From: Nocardioides perillae
GTDB taxonomy: Bacteria > Actinomycetota > Actinomycetes > Propionibacteriales > Nocardioidaceae
DNA: 64,000 nt
Assembly: GCF_013409425.1 (NCBI RefSeq)
Contig: NZ_JACCAC010000001.1
Span: 434,001-498,000, forward strand
Direction: 5' to 3'
The stretch's first letter is position 1. Every line of letters begins with the position of its first letter. Of the stretch, positions 42,088 to 51,329 are shown piece by piece. The notes below the pieces were generated by a model, which saw nothing but the letters and a program-made list of their open reading frames with translations, was not told where the DNA came from and searched no databases. A program made the position numbers and the translations under genes.

Positions 42088-44379
42088 TCACGGCCTGCCG
42101 GTCGGGCTCGGGCGCGTGGACGGGCGACTGCCGGCGGTCGGCGACGGCGAGGAGCTCGTCGGCTGGGGCTCCGGCGTCGGGGTGGGCGTCGGTTCCTGCG
42201 GCTCCTCCGTCTCGCAGCCGCCGATGAGCGAGCAGTCCGTCGGCTCGGGCTCCGGAGTCGGCGTCGGGGTCGGCTCCTGGGTCGGCGTCGGCTCCTCGCT
42301 CGGCTCCGGCTGCGGCTCGCGGGTGCGGGTGGGCTGCGGGGCCGGCTCGGGCTCGGGGGCCTCGGTGGGCACCGGCTCGTAGCCGTCGCTCGGGGCGTCG
42401 CCGTCGACGAAGGCCGGCTCGGCCAGCTCGAGGACCTCCTCGCCCTCGAGCGCCCGGGTCATCACGTCGGTCCACGTGCGCGCGGGGTAGGACCCGCCGA
42501 AGAACTCCGGCAGCCATCCGTCGAGCTGCCCGGTGCCGTCGCCGCGGACGTACATGACCGCGGTGGCGAGCTGCGGGGTGAAGCCGGCGAACCACGACGA
42601 CGACACGGCGCCGCCGGTCTTGGTCGCGGTGCCGGTCTTGCCGGCGGCCGGGCGACCGAGGCCGAGCGCCGCGGTGCCGGAGCCGGACTGCACGACCTGC
42701 TCCATGGCGTAGGAGACGTCGGCCGCGATGTCCTCGCTGATCGCGCGCTCGGACTCGTCGCGGTGCTGGTAGCGGGTCTCGCCGCTCTCGTCGACGACCT
42801 TCTCGATGACGTACGGCGCCGCGGCGCGACCGCCGGCGGCGATGGTGGCGTAGCCCGCCGCCATGTTGACCGGGCTCACCGTCTGCGAGCCGAGCGAGAC
42901 GCCGAGCACGGGCTCGAGGCCGGGGGTGCGGTTGGGGAAGCCGGGGGCCTTCGCGAAGCGGGGCTCGGCCGGCGGGATGCCCATCTTGACGGCGGTCTCG
43001 ATGATCGACTCGGGGCCCTCCTCCATGCCGAGGGTCATGTCGATGAAGGCGGTGTTGATGGAGTTCTCGGTCGCGGTGAGCATGTCGACGCGGCCGTAGT
43101 CGCTGTCGCCCTGGTTCTCGACGTCGGTGCCGTCGGGCAGCACGAGCGGGCTGTTGCCCTCGAAGGTGTCGCGCAGGCTGAAGCCCTGCTCCAGCGCCGC
43201 CGCGACCGCGAACGGCTTGAACGTCGAGCCGGCCTGGCCGCCCGCGACCGCCCAGTTGATCTGCGACTGCAGGTAGTCCTGGCCGCCGTAGATGCCGCGC
43301 ACGGCACCCGTGCCGGGCTCGACGCTCGCGACGCCGACGTGCAGCTGCTGGGGTCCGAAGCCCTCGGGGCGCTGGGCCTCGACGCCCTCGCGCGCCGCGT
43401 CCATCGCCTGGCGGGTGAAGGTGGTGGTGACGCGCAGGCCGCCGCCCTCGATCTCCTCCTCCTGGAAGCCGAGGCGCAGCAGCTCGTCCTTGACCATGGT
43501 GAGCACGTGGCCGCGCTGCCCGCCGTACTGGTTGTCGGCCTCGATCTCGGGGAACTTCGGCAGCCGCTGCATCGCGCGCTCGGCGCGCTGCTCGTCGATG
43601 GCCTCCGTCTCGGCCATCTGGGTCAGGACGTACTCGTAGCGCCCGCGCAGTCGCTCGCGCGCGTCCTCGCCGTTGGCGGGGTCGAGCGCGCTGGGGTTGT
43701 TCAGCACGCTGGCGAGCACCGCGGCCTGGCGCAGGTTGAGGTCCTTCGCCTCGACGTCGAAGAACGCCTCGGAGGCGGCCTGGATGCCGTAGGCGCCGCG
43801 GCCGAAGTAGATGGTGTTGAGGTAGCCCTCGAGGATCTCGCGCTTGCTCTGCTGGCGCTGGACCTTCAGCGAGAGGAAGGCCTCCTTGATCTTGCGCTTG
43901 AGCGCCCGCTCCTGGGTGAGGTAGAGGATCTTGACGTACTGCTGGGTGATGGTCGACGCACCCTGGACCGCGCCGCCCTGGGCGTTGTTGAACGCCGCGC
44001 GCACGATGCCCTTCGGGTCGATGCCCTGGTCGGTCCAGAAGGTCTGGTTCTCCGCGGCGACCACGGCGTCCTGGATGTTCTGCGGCATCTCGCTGAGCGG
44101 GATGGAGTCGCGGTTCTGCTCGGCGAACTGGCCGAGCTCGCGCTCGCCGTCGGCGTAGTAGACGAAGGTGGTCTGGGTCTGGAAGTCCTCGTTGGGGTCG
44201 GGGATCTCGATCGCCTGGTAGAGCACGACGAAGGTCGCCGCGCCCAGCAGGGTCAGGACGAGGAAGCCGATGCCGCCGAAGGCGGCCGCGCGCTGCAGGC
44301 GCTGCTTGCGGGTGCGCTTCGGCCCGGGCTGGGGGCGCTTGGTCGAGGCGGGGCCGTCGGCGCGGCGCTTTCCACTCAC
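42088..44379 (-). CDS. bifunctional class A penicillin-binding protein
   Basis: Builds peptidoglycan outside the membrane: a GT51 glycosyltransferase and a transpeptidase. After a basic cytoplasmic tail and one helix (GGIGFLVLTLLGAATFVVLY), the GT51 motifs are VVAAENQTFWTDQGIDPKGI and GASTITQQYVK; the transpeptidase triad is GSTFKPF (near residue 385), TENSINTAF and KTGTATK (near 580). The last 130 residues are a Pro/Thr/Glu-rich tail, typical of envelope-spanning spacers. 763 aa from the GTG at 44379. Divergent from padR, which may control it. Confidence 0.95.
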   Translation of the reverse strand: MSGKRRADGPASTKRPQPGPKRTRKQRLQRAAAFGGIGFLVLTLLGAATFVVLYQAIEIPDPNEDFQTQTTFVYYADGERELGQFAEQNRDSIPLSEMPQNIQDAVVAAENQTFWTDQGIDPKGIVRAAFNNAQGGAVQGASTITQQYVKILYLTQERALKRKIKEAFLSLKVQRQQSKREILEGYLNTIYFGRGAYGIQAASEAFFDVEAKDLNLRQAAVLASVLNNPSALDPANGEDARERLRGRYEYVLTQMAETEAIDEQRAERAMQRLPKFPEIEADNQYGGQRGHVLTMVKDELLRLGFQEEEIEGGGLRVTTTFTRQAMDAAREGVEAQRPEGFGPQQLHVGVASVEPGTGAVRGIYGGQDYLQSQINWAVAGGQAGSTFKPFAVAAALEQGFSLRDTFEGNSPLVLPDGTDVENQGDSDYGRVDMLTATENSINTAFIDMTLGMEEGPESIIETAVKMGIPPAEPRFAKAPGFPNRTPGLEPVLGVSLGSQTVSPVNMAAGYATIAAGGRAAAPYVIEKVVDESGETRYQHRDESERAISEDIAADVSYAMEQVVQSGSGTAALGLGRPAAGKTGTATKTGGAVSSSWFAGFTPQLATAVMYVRGDGTGQLDGWLPEFFGGSYPARTWTDVMTRALEGEEVLELAEPAFVDGDAPSDGYEPVPTEAPEPEPAPQPTRTREPQPEPSEEPTPTQEPTPTPTPEPEPTDCSLIGGCETEEPQEPTPTPTPEPQPTSSSPSPTAGSRPSTRPSPTGRP

Positions 44380-44510
44380 TTCGCTGGATCTCCGGATCGG
44401 TCCGAGGCAGGGTCTCTGGGCTCGCCCCGGGCGGCTGAGGGCAGGGGGCACCGGCGCCAGGGGCACCACGAGCGTACGCCGGGACCCCGGCACGGGGTGG
44501 TTCGACACCG

Positions 44511-44537
44511 TGCGATGTATCGCTACGATAGGTCGCA
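44511..44537. promoter_or_regulatory. 27-bp near-perfect palindrome over the padR promoter, candidate PadR operator
   Basis: Two 12-base halves around CTA, with 10 of 12 positions matching; the centre is TATCG-CTA-CGATA. It contains the -10 TACGAT (44524-44529), 7 nt before the padR ATG at 44537, so binding would block the leaderless promoter. It lies 132 bp upstream of the divergent PBP gene. Confidence 0.7.
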
Positions 44538-45130
44538 TGGCACGTCGTGGGGAGACCGTCGAGCTCGCAGTCCTCGGACTGCTGCACGAGTCACCCATGC
44601 ACGGCTACGAGCTGCGCAAGCGGCTCAACCTGATGCTCGGGTGGGGTCGGGTGCTCTCCTACGGCTCGCTCTACCCCGCGCTGAAGAAGATGCTCCGCGC
44701 CCAGCTGATCGCCGAGTCCACGACGGTGGCGCCCGTCGTCGGCAAGCGCCCGCGCATCGTCTACCAGCTCACCGAGGCCGGCGAGCGGGAGTTCGCGCGG
44801 CTGATGGCCGAGGTCGGCCCGACGGCGTGGGAGGACGACGGCTTCGACATCCGCTTCGCCTTCTTCAGCCGCACCGACATGGAGATCAGGCTGCGGGTGC
44901 TCGAGGGCCGGCGCAGCCGGCTGCAGGAGCGGCTCGACCGGGTGCAGGGCCAGCTGGCCCGCACCCAGAAGGAGGTCGACCGCTACGCGGCCGAGCTCCA
45001 GCGCCACGGGGTGGAGTCGGTCGAGCGCGAGGTGCGCTGGCTCTCCGACCTCATCGACGCCGAGCGCCAGGACGGCGACCGTCGCACCCGCGACGAGCGG
45101 CTCGAGGAACCACCCACCGCCAACCGCTGA
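44537..45130 (+). CDS. PadR family transcriptional regulator
   Basis: A winged-helix repressor. The DNA-binding domain is [21 protein letters not shown] with [20 protein letters not shown] and [15 protein letters not shown]; the C-terminal half is a coiled-coil dimer region ([20 protein letters not shown]). 197 aa. The -10 and palindrome directly before the ATG predict autorepression. It sits between the divergent PBP gene and inositol-phosphate synthase, as in other actinobacteria, where such a PadR is thought to watch the envelope or inositol pathway. Confidence 0.9.
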   Translation: MARRGETVELAVLGLLHESPMHGYELRKRLNLMLGWGRVLSYGSLYPALKKMLRAQLIAESTTVAPVVGKRPRIVYQLTEAGEREFARLMAEVGPTAWEDDGFDIRFAFFSRTDMEIRLRVLEGRRSRLQERLDRVQGQLARTQKEVDRYAAELQRHGVESVEREVRWLSDLIDAERQDGDRRTRDERLEEPPTANR

Positions 45131-45155
45131 GCGCGGCGGGCGAGCGCATGACGTA

Positions 45156-45183
45156 CGACACCACCAGCACGACACCACCAGCA
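45156..45183. repeat. 14-bp tandem duplication in the padR-ino1 spacer
   Basis: CGACACCACCAGCA occurs twice in direct contact (45156-45169 and 45170-45183), 44 bp before the ino1 start. Role unknown; could be part of its promoter region. Confidence 0.6.
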
Positions 45184-45227
45184 GGAGCGGAGCCCACGGC
45201 CCGCCGAGAGAGAACGAGGGGAATCCC

Positions 45228-46310
45228 ATGGGTTCGGTTCGAGTAGCGATCGCGGGGGTCGGCAACTGCGCCGCCTCGCTGGTCCAGGGCGTGGAGTACT
45301 ACCGCGACGCCGACGCGTCGACGACGGTGCCCGGCCTGATGCACGTCGTCTTCGGCGACTACCACGTCGGCGACGTCGAGTTCGTCGCCGCCTTCGACGT
45401 CGACGACAAGAAGGTCGGCAAGGACCTCTCCGAGGCGATCGGCGCCTCGGAGAACTGCACCATCAAGATCGCCGACGTGCCGACGCTCGGCGTCGAGGTC
45501 CAGCGCGGCCCGACGCTCGACGGCCTCGGCAAGTACTACCGCCAGACCATCGAGGAGTCCGCCGCCGAGCCGGTCGACGTCGTGCAGGCGCTGAAGGACT
45601 CCGGCGCCGACGTCCTCGTCTCCTACCTCCCCGTGGGCTCGGAGGAGGCCGACAAGTTCTACGCCCAGTGCGCGATCGACGCCGGCGTGGCCTTCGTCAA
45701 CGCGCTGCCCGTCTTCATCGCCTCCGACCCCGAGTGGGCGGCGAAGTTCGAGGCGGCCGGCGTGCCGATCGTCGGCGACGACATCAAGAGCCAGGTCGGC
45801 GCGACCATCACCCACCGCGTCATGGCGAAGCTCTTCGAGGACCGCGGCGTCGCGCTGGACCGCACCTACCAGCTCAACGTCGGCGGCAACATGGACTTCA
45901 AGAACATGCTCGAGCGCGAGCGCCTGGAGTCCAAGAAGGTCTCCAAGACCCAGGCCGTCACCTCGAACCTCACCGGTGAGCTGGCCGACAAGATCGACAG
46001 CCGCAACGTCCACATCGGCCCGTCCGACTACGTCGCGTGGCTCGACGACCGCAAGTGGGCCTACGTCCGCCTCGAGGGCCGTGCCTTCGGCGACGTGCCG
46101 CTGAACCTCGAGTACAAGCTCGAGGTCTGGGACTCCCCCAACTCCGCCGGCATCATCATCGACGCGATCCGCGCGGCGAAGATCGCCAAGGACCGCGGCA
46201 TCGGCGGCCCGATCATCTCGGCCTCGACCTACCTCATGAAGTCGCCGCCCGTGCAGATGGCCGACGACCTCGGTCGCGCCGAGGTGGAGAAGTTCATCCG
46301 CGGCGAGTGA
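45228..46310 (+). CDS. ino1: inositol-3-phosphate synthase
   Basis: Makes myo-inositol-3-phosphate from glucose-6-phosphate with bound NAD+, the first step to phosphatidylinositol and mycothiol. The dinucleotide motif is [20 protein letters not shown]; other diagnostic parts are [52 protein letters not shown] and the late [20 protein letters not shown]. 360 aa, normal. Start ATG at 45228 with GAGGGG upstream. A tandem 14-bp repeat lies in the spacer after padR. Strong terminator downstream. Confidence 0.96.
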   Translation: MGSVRVAIAGVGNCAASLVQGVEYYRDADASTTVPGLMHVVFGDYHVGDVEFVAAFDVDDKKVGKDLSEAIGASENCTIKIADVPTLGVEVQRGPTLDGLGKYYRQTIEESAAEPVDVVQALKDSGADVLVSYLPVGSEEADKFYAQCAIDAGVAFVNALPVFIASDPEWAAKFEAAGVPIVGDDIKSQVGATITHRVMAKLFEDRGVALDRTYQLNVGGNMDFKNMLERERLESKKVSKTQAVTSNLTGELADKIDSRNVHIGPSDYVAWLDDRKWAYVRLEGRAFGDVPLNLEYKLEVWDSPNSAGIIIDAIRAAKIAKDRGIGGPIISASTYLMKSPPVQMADDLGRAEVEKFIRGE

Positions 46311-46340
46311 ACCCTCGGGGCACCCGCCCCCTGCTGCGAG

Positions 46341-46375
46341 CGACGGCGCAGGCCCTGCTGGGGCCTGCGCCGTCG
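46341..46375 (+). terminator. strong terminator after ino1
   Basis: A perfect 15-bp stem (CGACGGCGCAGGCCC with GGGCCTGCGCCGTCG) around TGCTG, starting 30 bp after the ino1 stop. Confidence 0.85.
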
Positions 46376-46440
46376 GCGTGTCGTGAGTGCGGTGGTGTGC
46401 CGCTGTCAGGGCGGCGGATCTCGGGGCCGCCGTCGAGTTG

Positions 46441-46506
46441 GGCGCAATTGTGCGGGACTCGACTGTGGAACCAGCCAGTAACCGTCCTGCTCAGCACAAT
46501 TGTGCC
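46441..46506 (+). repeat. 66-bp dispersed inverted-end element, copy 2
   Basis: Left arm GGCGCAATTGTGC, right arm GCACAATTGTGCC (one mismatch), with the same 40-bp core as copy 1. Flanking bases extend the inverted repeat imperfectly (CCGTCGAGTTG outside left, CATCGCGACGG outside right). Lies between the convergent ino1 and DUF559 genes. Confidence 0.9.
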
Positions 46507-46562
46507 CATCGCGACGGCCACGGACCCGCGCGACGCGGCAGGTCTCAGGACGCCGCGCGGCC

Positions 46563-47519
46563 CTAGCCCGGGAAGTACTCCCGGTACGCCGGGGAGAGTG
46601 GTCCCACCTCGACCCCGCGCGACCGCAGCGCCGTCGCGACCCGTTCCAGCGTCCGGTCGGGCTCCCGGTAGACGCCGCGGCTGACGACCTTGAGCAAGAT
46701 CCAGCCCCGTTCCTCTCGCAGCTCGGCGTCGCGGTCGACGTCGTCGAGCCACGTGTCGATGCGTTCCACGTGGTGGCGCCCGTCGTACTCGACCGCCACG
46801 CGCGGGACCGGGTACGCGAGGTCGAGCCGCCGCAGGACGACGCCGTCAGCGTCCACCAGGTGGTGGTCGACCACCGGCTCCGGCAACCCGGCCAGGGCCA
46901 TCAGCATGCGTAGGCGGGTCTCCATCGGCGAGTCCACGCCGTCGCGGACGAAGCCGGCAGCCCACCGCGCGCGTCCGCTCCAGTACGAGGTGCAGTCTGC
47001 GAGCACCCGCCGCAGCCGGTCGGCGCTCCAACCGGTACGGCGTACGAGCGCGTCGCCGAGCACCACCAGGTCGACCAGGTCCACCAGCCCTGCCATCTCC
47101 ACCATCAGCCGGTCGGGAGGCGAGACCGGCAGGCCGGAGCGCCTCCACGGCACGATGCCCGCGGGCGAGAGGTGAGACATGACGCCGGGCCGCCACCGCC
47201 GCTGGTCGGCGTCCGGCACGCTGACGTGCACCCGTGGGTCGACCGGCACCGGCACGGTGTAGAGCGCGGCGGCGCTGTGGTGGCTCGCGCGGGCACCGGC
47301 GGGGTGCAGCAGGAGAGCCGCCTGGATCCGCTCGAGTTCGTCGGGAGGCCGGTCCGCACTGACGTAGACGTCGCTGAACACCCGGCGGAACCGAGGGCCG
47401 TTCAGTCGGCGCGGAGTGATGCCGGCCCCGACGCCGCGTGCCCGCAGGAACGGACGCGAGGTGTCGAGCGGCTCATCCGCGGTGGTCGGGTCGGGTGTCG
47501 GCGAGTCCTTCGGCTCCAC
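46563..47519 (-). CDS. DUF559 (Vsr-like) endonuclease-domain protein
   Basis: The C-terminal domain is a DUF559 restriction-endonuclease-like fold: RRLDLAYPVPRVAVEYDGRH holds the Asp and Glu-x-Gly of the PD-(D/E)xK site, followed by DTWLDDVDRDAELREERGW. The N-terminal part (LNGPRFRRVFSDVYVSADRP, ASHHSAAALYTVPVP) is the helical lead common to these multi-copy actinobacterial proteins, sometimes grouped with AbiEi-like antitoxins. Function unknown; DNA cleavage is inferred. 318 aa from a GTG at 47519. It is flanked by copies 2 and 3 of the 66-bp element in direct orientation. Confidence 0.82.
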   Translation of the reverse strand: MEPKDSPTPDPTTADEPLDTSRPFLRARGVGAGITPRRLNGPRFRRVFSDVYVSADRPPDELERIQAALLLHPAGARASHHSAAALYTVPVPVDPRVHVSVPDADQRRWRPGVMSHLSPAGIVPWRRSGLPVSPPDRLMVEMAGLVDLVDLVVLGDALVRRTGWSADRLRRVLADCTSYWSGRARWAAGFVRDGVDSPMETRLRMLMALAGLPEPVVDHHLVDADGVVLRRLDLAYPVPRVAVEYDGRHHVERIDTWLDDVDRDAELREERGWILLKVVSRGVYREPDRTLERVATALRSRGVEVGPLSPAYREYFPG

Positions 47520-47590
47520 CCTTGCAGGCTGCCTGGACGGCGCCGCCTGTGCGTCTGTTCATCCACAGGGCCGACGCGACCGGGCCGATC

Positions 47591-47656
47591 CGCACAATTG
47601 TGCGGATCAGCACTGTGGAACCAATGGGTAACCGTCACGGGCAGCACAATTGCGCT
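47591..47656 (+). repeat. 66-bp dispersed inverted-end element, copy 3
   Basis: Left arm CGCACAATTGTGC, right arm GCACAATTGCGCT. The core shares CACTGTGGAACCA and GGGTAACCGTCA with the others. 71 bp upstream of the DUF559 start, on its promoter side. Confidence 0.88.
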
Positions 47657-47759
47657 CAACTCGCCCCCCTGGCCCGAAGCGGGCCAGCAGGAGGGGGGAC
47701 GGCGGCAGGACGCCGGCCATAACGCGGGCACGGGCAGCGTCGTTGCTGCAGCGACCGCA
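47657..47759. other. spacer with no recognised feature
   Basis: Between copy 3 and the heptamer tract nothing is recognised; no ORF, promoter hexamer or hairpin stands out. Confidence 0.5.
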
Positions 47760-47850
47760 ACCGCGGACCGCGGACCGCAGACCGCGGACCGCAGACCGCG
47801 GACCGCAGACCGCGGACCGCAGACCGCAGACCGCAGACCGCAGACCGCGG
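47760..47850. repeat. heptamer tract, 13 units of ACCGCRG
   Basis: Thirteen uninterrupted 7-bp units, ACCGCGG and ACCGCAG in mixed order, with the last four ACCGCAG units before a final ACCGCGG at 47844-47850. It ends 37 bp before the ATG of the M6 protease. Length change would shift spacing by 7 bp, nearly a half turn of DNA plus, without touching the reading frame. Confidence 0.95.
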
Positions 47851-47887
47851 ACACGCCACCCGCCAGGCCCGATCCCACGAGGACGTC

Positions 47888-50800
47888 ATGAGCCCAGACC
47901 AGCCCACCACCCGCCGACGGCGGACGTCGCGCGCGTCCACCGGGGCGCTCGCCCTGGCGGCCGCCACCGCCCTGACGGCAGCCCTGCTGCCCGGCCTCGC
48001 CCAGAGCGCCACCGCGGGCCCCGCCGCCACCGGTCCCGCCGCCGGCCTGCCCGCCGCCCCGGCGATCACCGCCGAGGACCGCCGCGCACCCGCGTCGACG
48101 GTCGGCGAGCAGCTGCTCACCGCCACCCTCACGACCCCGACCGCGCCCGTCGACCGTGGTCAGCCCTTCGCCGTCACCGGCACCGTCAGCACGGTCGCGG
48201 AGGGCGTGGTGGGCCGCGCCCTCGACGGCGTACCGGCCGACTTCACGCTGCAGGTGACCGACCCCGAGGGCCGCGTGCTCGCCGAGCGCAAGCTCACCGC
48301 CGGCCCCGACGGCCGCTTCCGCACCACCGTCCCCGGCTCGGTCACCGCCGACGCCCCGGGCACCGAGGCGACCGCGCTCGGCGTGCGCGTCGTCGACGCG
48401 CGGTACGCCGGGTTCGCGGCCGCCGACGCCGGCGCTGCGCCGGTCTCGGTGCGCGCCGCCGCCCGCACCCTGCAGCTGCGCAACAGCTTCGTCTCGGCCG
48501 TGGGCTGGGTGAAGCCGGGGCAGACCTACCCCTCGCGCATCGTGGTCACCAACCCGACCGGGCGCGCGCTGTCGGGCGCCCGCGTCGTCGTGACCGCCCC
48601 CCGCGGCACCACCTTCCGCTCCGCCCGTGGCGCGGGCGCCCGCTCCGTGTCCGCGAAGCGCATCACCTGGCGCCCCGGCACGGTCCGTCCCGGCCGCACC
48701 GTGACCCTGGTCGTCACCAGCCGGGCGCAGACCCTGCGCCAGCAGCCGACCCTGGTGTGGCGCGACCTCTCCACCCGCGCCACCCTCACGCAGGGCACGG
48801 TGCGCCGCACGGTGCGCAGCCACGGGCCCAAGGTCATCCCGCCCAACGAGACCTACGAGACCGCCCGCTACGGCGACCGCCCGTTCCCCGTCGTGCCGGT
48901 CCAGTACGTCGACCGCTCCTTCAGCGCCTCGCACTCCGGCGGCGACCTCGACCGGGTCATCAACGCCCGCTCGCTGCCCGGCTCGACGTTCAACCTCTTC
49001 CAGGAGATGAGCCTGGGCCAGCTGTTCCCGAACGGCACCGTGCCGTCGGCCGGCATCGCCACCGCCGGGTTCGACTACGCGCCGGGCTTCCCGCTGACGA
49101 CGACCGACCCGGCGACCGTCAACACCTGCACCGGCGTCACCTTCGCCGACTCCCCGGTGCCCGCCCAGGGCACCCCGCTCTACCCCGAGCGCATCACGGA
49201 CGGTGTCTACAACCTGCCGGGCACGACGCAGTACTACGGCGCCGACGCCAACGGCTCGGCCGTCATCGGCTCCCTGGCGGGCGTCGCCGCGCTGCAGCAG
49301 ATCGACTCCGGCTGCGGCCCCACCGGCAAGATCGTCGCCGACGCCGCGGCCCTGGCCGACCCCGAGGTCGACTACAGCGACTTCGACACCGACAAGGACG
49401 GCGTGGTCGACTTCTTCATGGCCGTCTTCGCCGGCTGCGGCGGCAACGGCGCCAGCCAGCTCGGCGCCTGCACGGACGAGGCGACCGACGCCGCGCCGTA
49501 CGACAACATCTGGCCGCACTCCTCCTCGCTGGAGTTCTACCTCACCGACCCGGTGACGGGCCTGCCCGGCTTCGCCACCGACGACCAGCTGAAGGACCTG
49601 CAGGGACGTCCCCTCTACTGGGCGGACGCGTCGTACTCGCGGATGACGACGAAGAAGACCTCCCGCAAGGTCTTCGTGCGGGTCGGCCCCTACAACCTCA
49701 ACCCCGAGACGGCGATCGACAAGGCCAGCGTCATCAGCCACGAGTACGGCCACTCGCTCGGCCTGCCCGACTTCTACTCGCTCGGCGGTCGTGAGACCTA
49801 CGGCGACTGGAACCTCATGGCGACCGACAAGTCGCAGCACATGGACGCCTACTCCCGCCAGGAGCTCGGCTGGGTCGTGCCGCGGGTGCTGCCCAAGCGC
49901 CGCACGCTGACCGTCGACCGCTTCACCGACTCCAAGCAGGACATCGGCACCATCACCTGGCGCACGCCGGGCGGCAAGCCTTACACCCTGCGCCGCGGCC
50001 GCGACGGCATCGTGCAGAACTCCCTCATGTACGTCGCGCGGCTCAAGGGTCGCAAGCTCCTGGACCCGGCGAAGTTCGCGACCGGCGACGGGGCCACCCG
50101 CAGCCACGCGTGGTTCTCCGGCTCCGGCAACGACTTCGGCTGCGCCACCGACGGCGGTGGTCGCAACCTCGACATCGCCCTGCCCGGCGCCCGCACGCTC
50201 CCGGCCGGCTCGACGATCTCGGTGTCGATGAAGTCGATGTGGGACATCGAGTGGGACTACGACTACGGCTACGTCCTGACCTCGCGCGACGGTCGCGACT
50301 TCGCCTCGCACCCCTCTGAGAACGGCTACACGACGTCGAACACCGACCCGCTGTCCGGCAACCCCAACCAGAACGGCTGCCAGGCGGCCTACGACAACGG
50401 GCTCACCGGCACGAGCGGCTCCTACGACGCCGGCACCGAGGCGGTCGACCGCAAGCTCGGTGAGACCCCCGAGGCGATCTTCCTGGCCGACTCCTACGAC
50501 GTCTCCGAGCTGGTCGGCGCGAAGAGCCCGATCCTGCGCTTCAGCTACGCCACCGACCCGGGCCTGGCCCGGCCCGGCTGGTTCGTCGACGACGTGGTCG
50601 TGACCGCGACGCTGCCGAACGGCTCGAAGCGCACGCTCTTCCGCAGCGACTTCGAGCGCAGCGGCAGCCCCGAGGACCCGCAGGTCTTCAACGGCGGGTG
50701 CAAGGCCGACGGCCCGGGCACCTGCACACTGGGCTGGAACTACGTCCAGGCCGGCCAGGCGGCCGACTTCGACCACGCCTACTACCTCGAGATGCGCGAC

Positions 50801-51256
50801 CGGTCCGGTTTCGACCTCGACGGCAAGGGGCAGGTCGACCGCGACCCGATCGCCTTCCAGCCGGGCCTCTCGCTGGTCTACACCGACGAGGCGCACGGCT
50901 ACGGCAACGCCGGCACGGACGACCCGCCGGCGCAGTCGCCGCTCGACGCCACCCCGACGCCGGGCAGCGCCACGCCGGACCTGTCCGACGCGGCGTGGAC
51001 GGCGGCGAAGGGCCGCAACACCTTCAGCGACGCAGGGAAGGGCCACGTCGACAACTACACCGACCCGAGCCGCCAGGGCCGTGACGGCTCCGGTGACACC
51101 GCGTGGCGCTTCGACTTCGGCTGCCTCACCTTCCGGGTGCTGTCGATGTCGGGCCAGCGCGTGGGCCCGAAGCGCGCCGACGGCGACCTGACCGGGCGGG
51201 TCCGCTTCACCACGGGCAGGGGCTGCGGGCCGTTCGACTACGGCTACCGCCGCTGA
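47888..51256 (+). CDS. secreted M6 family metalloprotease (immune-inhibitor-A-like)
   Basis: A large secreted zinc protease. A Tat- or Sec-like signal (RRRRTSRASTGALALAAATA) leads to an N-terminal Ig-like region with PGQTYPSRIVVTNPTGRALS, similar to DUF11. The catalytic zinc motif HEYGHSLGLPD is near residue 618, followed by the Met-turn-like NLMATDKSQH. The C-terminal half is beta-rich (SYDVSELVGAKSPILRFSY, WFVDDVVVTATLPNGSK). EF-hand-like DTDKDGVVD near residue 500 may bind calcium. 1122 aa. ATG at 47888 after GAGG. The heptamer tract upstream may modulate expression. Confidence 0.9.
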   Translation: MSPDQPTTRRRRTSRASTGALALAAATALTAALLPGLAQSATAGPAATGPAAGLPAAPAITAEDRRAPASTVGEQLLTATLTTPTAPVDRGQPFAVTGTVSTVAEGVVGRALDGVPADFTLQVTDPEGRVLAERKLTAGPDGRFRTTVPGSVTADAPGTEATALGVRVVDARYAGFAAADAGAAPVSVRAAARTLQLRNSFVSAVGWVKPGQTYPSRIVVTNPTGRALSGARVVVTAPRGTTFRSARGAGARSVSAKRITWRPGTVRPGRTVTLVVTSRAQTLRQQPTLVWRDLSTRATLTQGTVRRTVRSHGPKVIPPNETYETARYGDRPFPVVPVQYVDRSFSASHSGGDLDRVINARSLPGSTFNLFQEMSLGQLFPNGTVPSAGIATAGFDYAPGFPLTTTDPATVNTCTGVTFADSPVPAQGTPLYPERITDGVYNLPGTTQYYGADANGSAVIGSLAGVAALQQIDSGCGPTGKIVADAAALADPEVDYSDFDTDKDGVVDFFMAVFAGCGGNGASQLGACTDEATDAAPYDNIWPHSSSLEFYLTDPVTGLPGFATDDQLKDLQGRPLYWADASYSRMTTKKTSRKVFVRVGPYNLNPETAIDKASVISHEYGHSLGLPDFYSLGGRETYGDWNLMATDKSQHMDAYSRQELGWVVPRVLPKRRTLTVDRFTDSKQDIGTITWRTPGGKPYTLRRGRDGIVQNSLMYVARLKGRKLLDPAKFATGDGATRSHAWFSGSGNDFGCATDGGGRNLDIALPGARTLPAGSTISVSMKSMWDIEWDYDYGYVLTSRDGRDFASHPSENGYTTSNTDPLSGNPNQNGCQAAYDNGLTGTSGSYDAGTEAVDRKLGETPEAIFLADSYDVSELVGAKSPILRFSYATDPGLARPGWFVDDVVVTATLPNGSKRTLFRSDFERSGSPEDPQVFNGGCKADGPGTCTLGWNYVQAGQAADFDHAYYLEMRDRSGFDLDGKGQVDRDPIAFQPGLSLVYTDEAHGYGNAGTDDPPAQSPLDATPTPGSATPDLSDAAWTAAKGRNTFSDAGKGHVDNYTDPSRQGRDGSGDTAWRFDFGCLTFRVLSMSGQRVGPKRADGDLTGRVRFTTGRGCGPFDYGYRR

Positions 51257-51270
51257 CCCCAGCACGCGCA

Positions 51271-51305
51271 GACGGGCCCGGACGCAGCACGCGTCCGGGC
51301 CCGTC
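51271..51305. terminator. bidirectional terminator after the protease
   Basis: A perfect 15-bp stem (GACGGGCCCGGACGC with GCGTCCGGGCCCGTC) around AGCAC, 14 bp after the protease stop and 24 bp from the convergent SRPBCC stop. Confidence 0.85.
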
Positions 51306-51329
51306 GTACGTCGTGGGGTGCGGGCGTCC

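Noticed and set aside
45156..45183. Operator in the padR-ino1 spacer
   Set aside because: The 14-bp unit is a simple direct duplication without dyad symmetry; it is listed only as a repeat.
46441..46506. Copy 2 as the ino1 terminator
   Set aside because: A stronger hairpin lies at 46341-46375, and the same 66-bp unit occurs upstream of other genes where no terminator is needed.
47402..51265. Very long minus-strand frame opposite the M6 protease
   Set aside because: It is a by-product of GC-rich codon use on the other strand; it has repetitive Val/Arg/Gly/Glu composition, no domain, and the + strand carries a clear zinc protease.
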